Shown: in pieces, positions 1 through 5,951 of the stretch
Layout of the letters: each line of letters starts with the position of its first letter
Numbering within the stretch: position 1 is the stretch's first letter
Origin: a bacterium
Lineage (GTDB): Bacteria; B130-G9
Direction of reading: 5' to 3'
Length of the DNA: 11,251 bases
NCBI GenBank assembly: GCA_035527515.1
Contig: DATLAJ010000117.1
Span: 1 to 11,251, forward strand
Made by a program: the position numbers and the translations under genes
The notes under the pieces: generated by a model
What the model saw: the letters and a program-made list of their open reading frames with translations, nothing else
The model's database searches: none
What the model was told of the DNA's origin: nothing

Positions 1-632
1 GTCCATTGCCGCATGTCGCGCCCATCGTAGTCAGCGCTAAAAAGCTCCTTGCACCCACTCCAATCTGAGACAAAGGCTAGCCTGCAATGTGCCGTCCCGC
101 TCCTGCCAGAAAGCATCAGCCCCAACTCATCAACGAATTGGTGCAGAACAGCTCGCTGCTGAGCCATCGGCACCGAGAAAACTTTTGAAAAAACCTTCTT
201 CTGTGTCCTTGCGTCTATCACTCTGCCTTTGAACGTAAAACCACTGTCCCCAAAGCTCGCATCCCAAACCACGAAAACGTCCGCGGCACGCCCTGACTGG
301 GTGGTATGTCCCCAAGAAGCTCTCGCCCCAAGCCGGGCACCCCTGACAACCTCTGGGCCAGCCTTCACAAGCCTAAAGCGGTTTGACTGGGTTATGTCAA
401 ACTCCAAAACATCGCGCGTCGTCCGGAGAACAGGTTGCGACTTGGCCTCCACCGGCCCGGCAAGACACACCCTAATGAGCCTCGTCCCCGACTCGCTAAT
501 GGTGAGGTATATGCCTCTGCCCCGAGCGAATCCATAATGTCCGAACACGGCAAGAGACACCAACGCCGCAACTGACAAGCAGACCGACCAACCGTCAGGG
601 CGCCTCGACAAGAACCGCCTCACGAAGAGCAA
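1..632 (-). CDS. tolB: TolB, N-terminal 210 residues (cut by left window edge)
   Basis: TolB is the periplasmic beta-propeller protein of the Tol-Pal system, which holds the outer membrane to peptidoglycan and helps it constrict at division. Seen in the sequence: a basic start and hydrophobic segment (about residues 15-36) that act as signal peptide; a TolB_N-like region (about 40-175) including the stretch VLEFDITQSNRFRLV; and the start of the first propeller blade, RLAFVSDWSGCKEL...DYDGRDMRQ (about 184-209), which closely follows the classic TolB pattern. The frame is open to the window edge. I chose a TTG start at 632 because a GGGGGG run lies 9 nt upstream and an in-frame TGA lies just before it; a GTG at 623 is the alternative. 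It starts 19 nt after the TonB/TolA-like gene stop, so the two are probably cotranscribed. Family identity is from recognition only, but the match is strong. Confidence 0.87.
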   Translation of the reverse strand, partial: MLFVRRFLSRRPDGWSVCLSVAALVSLAVFGHYGFARGRGIYLTISESGTRLIRVCLAGPVEAKSQPVLRTTRDVLEFDITQSNRFRLVKAGPEVVRGARLGARASWGHTTQSGRAADVFVVWDASFGDSGFTFKGRVIDARTQKKVFSKVFSVPMAQQRAVLHQFVDELGLMLSGRSGTAHCRLAFVSDWSGCKELFSADYDGRDMRQW

Positions 633-651
633 GCATCACATCCCCCCACGG

Positions 652-1308
652 CTACTTGTGATATTCGAAAGTAACAAACAGCGCGCCCAATGTCTCTTCT
701 TTGTAACCGTCCGGCAAGGGAGGAAATGGCGCCGCCGCCTCGACCGCCCTGAGAACAGACCGATCAAAGACAGGACTTTTTGAGGAGTGCTCCACCCTCA
801 TCTGGTCAATGCCGCCGTTGCGGTGAATTAAGAATGCCACCTTTGCACGCAGCGCTTTTTTGCCGGCAATCGCGTCTGACGGATACAGCCACGCCTCGGC
901 AAGCTTGCTCTTTAGCACATTGAGATAGTAGGGATACTCGAAGCGTTGCCCATCCAGACGCATCGGCGTGGATACCCTCGCAGCTTCGTGCGTTATGGGG
1001 TGAGGTTTGGGTCGGGCCTTTTGCAACTCACTCTTGGTGTTCGACTTGAGTATTGACGCGTGTTTAGATTCTGCCTCTTTAGCGGTCTGGGTCCTCTCGG
1101 GTTCGGACGATTTCGGGAGCATCTCCGCAGGCTCTTCATCCTGCTGATGGACCACGGCGGGCGCCAGGCGCACCCTAAGCTCTGACGGCACAGGTGCGCA
1201 ATGGTGCCGGCTGAGCGTGGCTGACAGGAGGAGAGAGGCAACGGTAAAATGCACCACGACAGAGAGAGCAAGAAAAGAGAACCGCAGCCTCTTCGGGCAC
1301 ATCTCCAT
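652..1308 (-). CDS. TonB/TolA-family energy transducer with C-terminal TonB domain
   Basis: This is an inner-membrane-anchored protein spanning the periplasm. It would couple the proton-motive force, through ExbB/D or TolQ/R partners, to the outer membrane. From the ATG at 1308: a membrane helix (about residues 10-31) carries S16-x3-H20, the S-x3-H motif of TonB and TolA; then a Pro/Lys/Glu-rich linker (about 40-120); then a TonB C-terminal domain (about 128-218) containing KLAEAWLYPSDA, VAFLIHRNGGI and APFPPLPDGY. This start has AGGA 6 nt upstream. A longer start at the ATG at 1329 has only a distant GAGG. Being directly upstream of tolB suggests the TolA role rather than siderophore TonB, but TolQ/R and Pal are not in view, so the name is left open. 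Confidence 0.85.
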   Translation of the reverse strand: MEMCPKRLRFSFLALSVVVHFTVASLLLSATLSRHHCAPVPSELRVRLAPAVVHQQDEEPAEMLPKSSEPERTQTAKEAESKHASILKSNTKSELQKARPKPHPITHEAARVSTPMRLDGQRFEYPYYLNVLKSKLAEAWLYPSDAIAGKKALRAKVAFLIHRNGGIDQMRVEHSSKSPVFDRSVLRAVEAAAPFPPLPDGYKEETLGALFVTFEYHK

Positions 1309-1348
1309 AAACGGTCCTAAAGAGCGCATCGGCTGAAGGGCGCCTCGC

Positions 1349-1741
1349 TCAGTCCAGCAACTCGTATTTCCTTAACACATCGCATACTATTCCCTCTATC
1401 TTAGCCACGCGGAAGGGCTTTTCCAGAAAGCCATCAACGCCATCATAGACAAGCTCCTCCTCCGTGCCCTCGGAACCATACCCCGTAATTGCAATCACCG
1501 GCACATCTGGCCGATTCTCTTTGATCCGCTTCATCAACTCAATGCCATCCATTCGCGGCATCTTAATGTCAGTAATGACCATCTGGAAATCGCCGCTATC
1601 GAACTTCTCGATAGCCTCCAGCCCGTCGTGCGCCATCTCGCTGCCAAACCCAAGGCCATTAACAATGTCCGCTAGGAGCTCTACAAGGCAGTCCTGATCG
1701 TCAACCACAAGGACTTTTATGCTCGACGCTACTTTTGCCAT
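1349..1741 (-). CDS. Single-domain response regulator (CheY-like receiver)
   Basis: A stand-alone phosphoacceptor domain of a two-component pathway, with no DNA-binding or enzymatic output domain. Counting from the ATG at 1741: acidic pair D14-D15 (VLVVDDQD), phosphoacceptor D58 in ITDIKMPRMDG, conserved T86 in IAITGYG, and K108 in FLEKPF. All catalytic positions of an active receiver are present and the length is normal for the class. A GTG start at 1756 would add five residues; it has GAGG about 10 nt upstream, so the start is uncertain. It leads the probable operon with the TonB/TolA-like gene (20 nt downstream) and tolB. No histidine kinase is in the window, so partner and output are unknown. 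Confidence 0.88.
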   Translation of the reverse strand: MAKVASSIKVLVVDDQDCLVELLADIVNGLGFGSEMAHDGLEAIEKFDSGDFQMVITDIKMPRMDGIELMKRIKENRPDVPVIAITGYGSEGTEEELVYDGVDGFLEKPFRVAKIEGIVCDVLRKYELLD

Positions 1742-1795
1742 CGAAGTTCCGCTCACTCTCCTAAGGCCTCACCTCACTCAATAATAACCCAGCTG

Positions 1796-1824
1796 TTGAT
1801 CTATATCGTTACCTCTGCAAGAAT
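1796..1824 (+). promoter_or_regulatory. Weak candidate sigma70-type promoter for the HIT gene
   Basis: TTGATC (1796-1801) and AAGAAT (1819-1824) are separated by 17 nt, about 40 nt upstream of the HIT start. Each hexamer matches consensus at four of six positions. It lies in the 106-nt divergent gap shared with the response-regulator operon. I saw no convincing promoter on the minus strand of this gap. Confidence 0.25.
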
Positions 1825-1862
1825 GCTTAAGAAACACCCAAACAAAAAGTATTGGAGGCGCC

Positions 1863-2207
1863 ATGACCGAATGCATTTTCTGTAAGATAGCCCGCGCGGA
1901 GATGAAGGCCCAAGTCATCTACAGCGACGAGGACGTTGTCGCGTTTCGCGACATCAATCCTCAGGCCCCGACGCACGTGCTTGTCATCCCTAGAAAACAC
2001 ATCCCAAGCATCGCCGACTGCGCCCCGGAGGACCTTCCGCTGTTGGCCAAACTCCTCCAGACAAGCGCCAAGATCGCTGACATGGAATCAGTCCGAGAAG
2101 GCGGCTACAGGCTTGTCCTGAACGCAGGAGAGGACGCCGGACAGGCCGTCGATCATCTGCATGTCCATGTGCTCGGCGGCCGTAAGATGGCCTGGCCTCC
2201 CGGCTGA
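1863..2207 (+). CDS. hinT: HIT-family (HinT-like) nucleotide hydrolase/phosphoramidase
   Basis: A 114-residue histidine-triad protein. HinT-type members hydrolyse nucleoside phosphoramidates and acyl- or aminoacyl-adenylates in the cytoplasm. Seen: the N-terminal CIFCKI with C4/C7, VIYSDEDVVAFRDINPQAPTH in the nucleotide-binding half, and the triad HLHVHVLGG, where H98, H100 and H102 are the three histidines and H100 is the expected nucleophile. The C-terminal GRKMAWPPG is typical of the HinT branch, as opposed to Fhit or GalT. Length matches the family (about 105-120). The ATG is preceded by GGAG with 5-nt spacing. The gene stands alone: its upstream neighbour is divergent and its downstream neighbour is on the other strand. 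The exact physiological substrate cannot be read from sequence. Confidence 0.95.
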   Translation: MTECIFCKIARAEMKAQVIYSDEDVVAFRDINPQAPTHVLVIPRKHIPSIADCAPEDLPLLAKLLQTSAKIADMESVREGGYRLVLNAGEDAGQAVDHLHVHVLGGRKMAWPPG

Positions 2208-2263
2208 TGCCAAACAGAAGAGAAGACAGGGCCGTGGCCAATGACGGTGCATGGCCGGTATCG

Positions 2264-2276
2264 AGGAGTTTCCCCA
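2264..2276 (+). repeat. Left inverted repeat of the hairpin-rich element
   Basis: AGGAGTTTCCCCA is the exact reverse complement of 2671-2683. It lies 56 nt after the HIT stop codon. Confidence 0.6.
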
Positions 2277-2324
2277 TTCTGACTTGGAGTAGTTCAGGGC
2301 ACGGCTTTCGCTTCTGGGGATTTG

Positions 2325-2348
2325 ACAACGGCTGCGCGTTGTTCTTTT
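2325..2348 (+). terminator. Weak candidate intrinsic terminator after the HIT gene
   Basis: ACAACG (2325-2330) pairs with CGTTGT (2337-2342) around a 6-nt loop and is followed by TCTTTT. The stem is only 6 bp and lies about 118 nt after the HIT stop, so this is tentative. Confidence 0.3.
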
Positions 2349-2381
2349 CACAGCAAAGCCTTAGGACATAACCCCACTGCA

Positions 2382-2429
2382 AATCCCCGAAAGGGGATTG
2401 ACGTGAATAGCCCCACGTGTAACGTGGGG
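2382..2429 (+). repeat. Double-hairpin repeat module, copy A
   Basis: Hairpin 1 is AATCCCC-GAAA-GGGGATT (2382-2399). After 3 nt comes the core GTGAATAG (2403-2410), then hairpin 2, CCCCACGT-GTA-ACGTGGGG (2411-2429). The same order and spacing recur at 11210-11251. A minus-strand version at 2530-2575 keeps the core, but its stems differ in sequence. Confidence 0.75.
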
Positions 2430-2457
2430 AATCTGTGCCGGCTGACAAGCCTCTCCT

Positions 2458-2502
2458 CCAAAGGCCTCGGGCAATCTCTACGAGATTGCCCGAGGCCTTT
2501 GG
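2458..2502. repeat. Perfect 21-bp stem with a 3-nt loop
   Basis: Bases 2458-2478 are an exact reverse complement of 2482-2502, leaving only TAC (2479-2481) as the loop. The arm contains GGCCTCGGGCAATCTC. No T-run follows on either strand, so it is not a canonical intrinsic terminator, although such a stem could slow polymerase from both sides. It forms the centre of the 2264-2683 element. Confidence 0.85.
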
Positions 2503-2529
2503 GACTAATAGATTCTTGTCCGTTTCATT

Positions 2530-2575
2530 CCGTAGGTTCCACCTACGGCTACTCACGTTCCGCCCCTTCAGGGCG
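2530..2575 (-). repeat. Double-hairpin repeat module, copy C (inverted)
   Basis: Read on the minus strand: hairpin 1, CGCCC-TGAAG-GGGCG (2575-2561); spacer GAAC; core GTGAGTAG (2556-2549); hairpin 2, CCGTAGG-TGGAA-CCTACGG (2548-2530). The architecture and core match copies A and B, but both stems have different sequences that still pair perfectly. Translated on the minus strand it gives ALKGRNVSSRRWNLR, a string I associate with spurious ORFs in repeat-rich environmental genomes; that is recollection, not a search result. Confidence 0.75.
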
Positions 2576-2670
2576 TCCTCATGCACACTGTCCACTGGCG
2601 TCCGATTGCAGTTGGAACAATGCAGAATCAGACCCATATAGCCAATAAACCGACGAGCCCCGCTGAAGAT

Positions 2671-2683
2671 TGGGGAAACTCCT
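2671..2683 (-). repeat. Right inverted repeat of the hairpin-rich element
   Basis: TGGGGAAACTCCT pairs exactly with 2264-2276. It ends 12 nt from the stop codon of the convergent polysaccharide-deacetylase gene. Confidence 0.6.
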
Positions 2684-2695
2684 GTTCTATCAGCG

Positions 2696-4111
2696 TTACT
2701 TCACCACTTCTGATGCGAACAGAAACCGGTGACCGGCCTCTCTCAAGAGCGGCAGCTCCTCCTCGAGGACCGCGACCGTCGGCCGCCTCAGATGACAGAG
2801 ACCGATAGCGGGGCGCTTGAGCGTTACCGAGAGGGTGAGCAGCCTCTCAAGCTCTGCCTTGATTGCCTGTCGGTCGTTTTTGTTGTCGATGAAGACGTCC
2901 CGATTGGACGCTTTCAGGTCCATGCTCTTGGCCATGGAATAGGCAACGCTCTCAACGGTCGTTCTGCTATCGACAAAGTAAAGGCCTCTTTCCTTGAGCT
3001 CGCCCATCAGAAGACGCATTACTGTCGGGTCCGCACAGGCTTTTGAACCCTCGTGGTTGTTGACTCCCTTAACGTAGGGGACGCTATCGAGAGCAGCGTT
3101 TACTAAGCCTGCGACCTCGCGCTCGCTCTGCCCACACCTTATCTCGAGCTCCGGGATATGAGGGTCCAGACGCCGAACCGGCTCCAGTGGAAGATGCAGC
3201 ATGACCTCATGGCCGGCCGCCTCGGCAGCTCGCGCAGTGGCGCCGGCAAACGGCGTCCTGGGCATGACCGACAGCGTCAACGGGCAGTCTATCTGAACGA
3301 GCCGCTCACAGAGGGCGAGGTTGTAACCACAATCATCAACTATGATGGCGACCTCAGCGGTCCCGCTCGAGACCGTGGCCTGACTGGCCCCAGGCTGAAT
3401 CTTTAGGGGTGCGCCAATGGACGGACCGGCTCTCGGCGAGGCAGCTCCTGCCCCAGGCATTCGCTGCACGAAGAGAAGGCACTGCCGCTTCACTCGACCG
3501 TAGCCCAGATCAATGGCAAGTATCCTCTTCTGCCCACGAGTGCTCTCATCGAAGGCGACGACGTTCGCGCCCACCCCTGACGCCTTTTTCGCAAGCGCCG
3601 CACGGAGCAGGTCCAACCGCGCCGAAGCCGGCGCCTCGAACTCCCGATACTCATACTCGTCCACCGTCCCGTCCGCCACGCTCTTCTCAAAAGCCATATT
3701 GCTCTTGTGAATCCCGGACTCTATCAGCGCCTCGTTGACCGCTTTTCGCAGCGACTCGGACTTGAGCTCCCGCTTGCTGGGGGAGAACATGCCCTTGTCC
3801 TGCGCCCAAGTGTAGAGCTCCACCCCCACCAAAGAGCGGCCATACCTCGCCTGTAGAAGATCGAGCCCGAAGACCGCAACTGCGAATGCAAACAGGCCAG
3901 CGAGTATGAAGGCGAACGGCGAGATGGATTTGCCTCTTCGCCTCATTCGTGGCGTTCCTGAAGCCCTACCTGGTTTAGCCCTGCTTGCGCCCTTCGGTTT
4001 CCTGGGCTTCGCGGAGCCCGTAGGCTTCCCACCCTTATTACTGGCAGATGGCGGACTCGTCTTCTGCCTGGTCCCCGCACGAGGCTTCCCCTTGGGCAAG
4101 CGAGCTGTCAT
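2696..4111 (-). CDS. Divergent polysaccharide deacetylase family protein (YibQ/DUF610-like), membrane anchored
   Basis: A 471-residue predicted inner-membrane protein with a periplasmic enzyme-like domain. Residues 1-63 are an unusually long, very basic, Pro/Ser/Gly-rich cytoplasmic tail; about 64-84 is one membrane helix; about 90-215 is a family-variable region; about 252-471 is the divergent polysaccharide deacetylase domain. Landmarks in that domain are IIVDDCGYN (D259, D260), HEVMLHLPLEP (H306), GVNNHEGS (N351, N352, H353), YFVDSRTT (D381) and ASNRDVFIDN (D410). These follow the NodB-like metal-site layout as it appears in this divergent family, whose true substrate is not established. 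GGAGAG lies 11 nt before the ATG. It follows hyuB on the same strand after 129 nt and is probably a separate unit. The C-terminal end abuts the hairpin-rich repeat element. Confidence 0.88.
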   Translation of the reverse strand: MTARLPKGKPRAGTRQKTSPPSASNKGGKPTGSAKPRKPKGASRAKPGRASGTPRMRRRGKSISPFAFILAGLFAFAVAVFGLDLLQARYGRSLVGVELYTWAQDKGMFSPSKRELKSESLRKAVNEALIESGIHKSNMAFEKSVADGTVDEYEYREFEAPASARLDLLRAALAKKASGVGANVVAFDESTRGQKRILAIDLGYGRVKRQCLLFVQRMPGAGAASPRAGPSIGAPLKIQPGASQATVSSGTAEVAIIVDDCGYNLALCERLVQIDCPLTLSVMPRTPFAGATARAAEAAGHEVMLHLPLEPVRRLDPHIPELEIRCGQSEREVAGLVNAALDSVPYVKGVNNHEGSKACADPTVMRLLMGELKERGLYFVDSRTTVESVAYSMAKSMDLKASNRDVFIDNKNDRQAIKAELERLLTLSVTLKRPAIGLCHLRRPTVAVLEEELPLLREAGHRFLFASEVVK

Positions 4112-4240
4112 GGCGAAACGGACTCTCCAGTCTCTTCGTGCTTCTTCAACGTATCAAGCGCATTGCATTATACGAAACACGCCGGGCGGAAAGAAGGAAT
4201 ACTCCCCATACGGGATGTGACTGAAACCCTGGGCCGACAC

Positions 4241-5821
4241 TCAATCCTCCTCCGCACGGCCGAAGCCTCCGCCTCCGGGCGTCTCGATGCGTAGGACATC
4301 TCCGGGTCTTATGGCAATGTTGCACTTCGATGGCAGCGCTTCGGTCTCACCTTCTCGCATCAATGTGTTCCTGCCTCGCTCGCCCGGTTCACCCCCATGC
4401 AAGCCATAAGGCGCAAACTTGCGACGCTCTGAGATGATCGAGGCGCTGCCCACGCAGAGCGATTCGATCTCGCGGACGATCCCGTCTCCCCCCGAGTGTC
4501 TCCCCCCGCCGCCTGAACCTCGCCGAACCGAGTATCTCCTCACCCTGAGCGGAAACGCTCGCTCAAGCGCCTCGACAGGGGTGTTCATGGTGTTCGTCAT
4601 GTGCGTGTGGACAGCGCTCTGCCCGTCCATTCTAGCGCTCGCGCCCATACCTCCCCCAATCGTCTCGTAGTATGCGAAATAATCGCCTGTTCGCGGGTCA
4701 GTCCCGCCAAGCGTAACGTTGTTCATCGTGCCACAACCCGCTGCGGGAATGGTCTCCGGGATAGCCTTAGAGAGCGCCCCGAGAACAACATCCACTATCC
4801 TCTGCGACGTCTCTACATTCCCAGCGGAGACCGCGGCTGGATGTCGCGCATTCACCAAACTGCCCTCCTCAGCAACTATCGTAACTGGTCGCATGCACCC
4901 CGCGTTGAACGGGATGTCCAGCCTCACAAGACAACGAATGACGTAATAAACCGCAGACATCGTTACCGCCAGATTCGCGTTCACGCTCCCAGCAACCTGA
5001 GAATCCGTGCCCGAGAAATCCACCTCGATATCGCTTCCGTCAACCTTGACCGTGGCCCGGATGCGTATCGCCCTCTCCGATATGCCATCGTTGTCAAGAA
5101 AATCCTCGAACTCATAAACGCCGTCCGGAATCTCCGAAAGCGCTGCCCTTGTAACCTTCTCGGAGTAATCCTGAAGCGCACCGGCGTATCTTTTAGCTGT
5201 CTCTACGCCGTGCCTCGCAACGATCTGCTCGAGCCGCCTGATGCCAGTCCTTATCGATGCGGTCTGCGCCTCAATATCGCCCTGGCGCTCCCGCGGTGTC
5301 CTCACGTTCGCAATGAAGAGCGCGAGCACGTCCCGCTGCACCTCGCCGGCCCGAACGATGTGCACCGGCGGAATGCGGATGCCCTCTTGATATATGTCGG
5401 TCGCGACCAGCATCGAGCCGAACATCGAACCGCCGACGTCCGCGTGATGAGCTCGATTGGCGACATAGAAGTCCGGCTCCTGACCATCCGAAACAAAGAC
5501 AGGCGCAACGAACGTTACGTCAGGCAGATGGCTCCCGCCGCAGGACGGATCGTTAAGCATGACGATGTCGCCAGGGGCCATCGCTCCCTGGTCAATGGCC
5601 GCTCTCACAGAAGCCGGCATTGCGCCCAAATGCACAGGAATGTGCGCTGCTTGTGCGATCATCTCTCCATCACTGTCAAAGACCGCCGCCGAGAGGTCCC
5701 GTCGCTCCTTGATGTTCGCCGAAAACGCAGTCCGAACCAGCGACTCGCCCATCTCCTCCGCTACGGAAGAGAATAGGTTCCGAAAAACCTCCAGCGTGAT
5801 TGGGTCGATCTTCGGCTTCAT
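4241..5821 (-). CDS. hyuB: Hydantoinase B/oxoprolinase family protein
   Basis: A 526-residue HyuB-type subunit. In this family an A and a B subunit (or one fused protein) carry out ATP-dependent opening of hydantoin or 5-oxoproline rings, or carboxylate ketones such as acetone. Seen: the opening KIDPITLEVFRNLF, the conserved NIKERRDLSAAVFD and HIPVHLGAMP, the likely metal-site motif NDPSCGGSHLPDVT (about residues 90-103, with D91, H98, D101), NRAHHADVGG (about 122-131) and the closing TPGGGGFG. The open frame extends to 6319, but upstream of 5821 it is only antisense to the DUF4268 gene. The family start MKPKIDPITLEV sets the ATG at 5821, although no good Shine-Dalgarno precedes it. Length is typical. 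No hyuA homologue lies in the window; both flanking genes are unrelated, so substrate is unassigned. Confidence 0.93.
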   Translation of the reverse strand: MKPKIDPITLEVFRNLFSSVAEEMGESLVRTAFSANIKERRDLSAAVFDSDGEMIAQAAHIPVHLGAMPASVRAAIDQGAMAPGDIVMLNDPSCGGSHLPDVTFVAPVFVSDGQEPDFYVANRAHHADVGGSMFGSMLVATDIYQEGIRIPPVHIVRAGEVQRDVLALFIANVRTPRERQGDIEAQTASIRTGIRRLEQIVARHGVETAKRYAGALQDYSEKVTRAALSEIPDGVYEFEDFLDNDGISERAIRIRATVKVDGSDIEVDFSGTDSQVAGSVNANLAVTMSAVYYVIRCLVRLDIPFNAGCMRPVTIVAEEGSLVNARHPAAVSAGNVETSQRIVDVVLGALSKAIPETIPAAGCGTMNNVTLGGTDPRTGDYFAYYETIGGGMGASARMDGQSAVHTHMTNTMNTPVEALERAFPLRVRRYSVRRGSGGGGRHSGGDGIVREIESLCVGSASIISERRKFAPYGLHGGEPGERGRNTLMREGETEALPSKCNIAIRPGDVLRIETPGGGGFGRAEED

Positions 5822-5845
5822 ACAGAAGTTAGAATACCAGACGTT

Positions 5846-5890
5846 GGAACCATCAGTCGAGCAACGATGGTGCTCTTCACAAATGGTTCC
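5846..5890. promoter_or_regulatory. Nested inverted repeat between hyuB and the DUF4268 gene
   Basis: GGAACCAT (5846-5853) pairs with ATGGTTCC (5883-5890), and inside it GAGCA (5859-5863) pairs with TGCTC (5871-5875). It sits 25-69 nt upstream of the hyuB ATG, in the 130-nt divergent gap. It could be an operator or a leader-RNA stem for hyuB; the arms are short and chance is possible. Confidence 0.3.
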
Positions 5891-5951
5891 GTCTTTGGCA
5901 TTCTCGATAAGAGTGGTGCTCGTGAGACATAGGATCAATTGAGAGAAATGG

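Larger units (their letters stand above)
2264..2683. repeat. Hairpin-rich non-coding element bounded by 13-bp inverted repeats (MITE/BIME-like)
   Basis: This fills most of the 488-nt gap between the HIT gene and the polysaccharide-deacetylase gene. AGGAGTTTCCCCA at 2264-2276 is exactly the reverse complement of 2671-2683, and three more bases pair after one mismatch. Inside, in order, are a hairpin module on the plus strand (2382-2429), a perfect 21-bp stem (2458-2502), and a second module copy on the minus strand (2530-2575). The module copies lie about 75 and 72 nt from the centre of the stem. TATC occurs just outside both ends (2259-2262 and 2688-2691), but that may be chance. Open frames crossing it have no family resemblance and read through the hairpins. 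The interpretation as a mobile or REP-like element is inference. Confidence 0.55.

Noticed and set aside
229-537. 102-codon plus-strand frame
   Set aside because: It is the reverse of tolB, whose minus-strand frame gives a clear family match.
2458-2502. Classic Rho-independent terminator
   Set aside because: The stem is excellent, but no T-run follows on either strand.
2382-2575. CRISPR array
   Set aside because: Only two module copies lie here, they are in opposite orientation with a unique stem between them, and there are no evenly spaced direct repeats or cas genes.
1990-2637. 215-codon minus-strand open frame, and the plus-strand frame 2322-2648
   Set aside because: Both run through the hairpin modules and the former into the HIT gene; the encoded strings reflect the repeats, not a protein family.
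4601-5776. 391-codon plus-strand open frame
   Set aside because: It is antisense to hyuB, rich in Arg and His as expected for a shadow frame of a GC-rich gene, and resembles no family.
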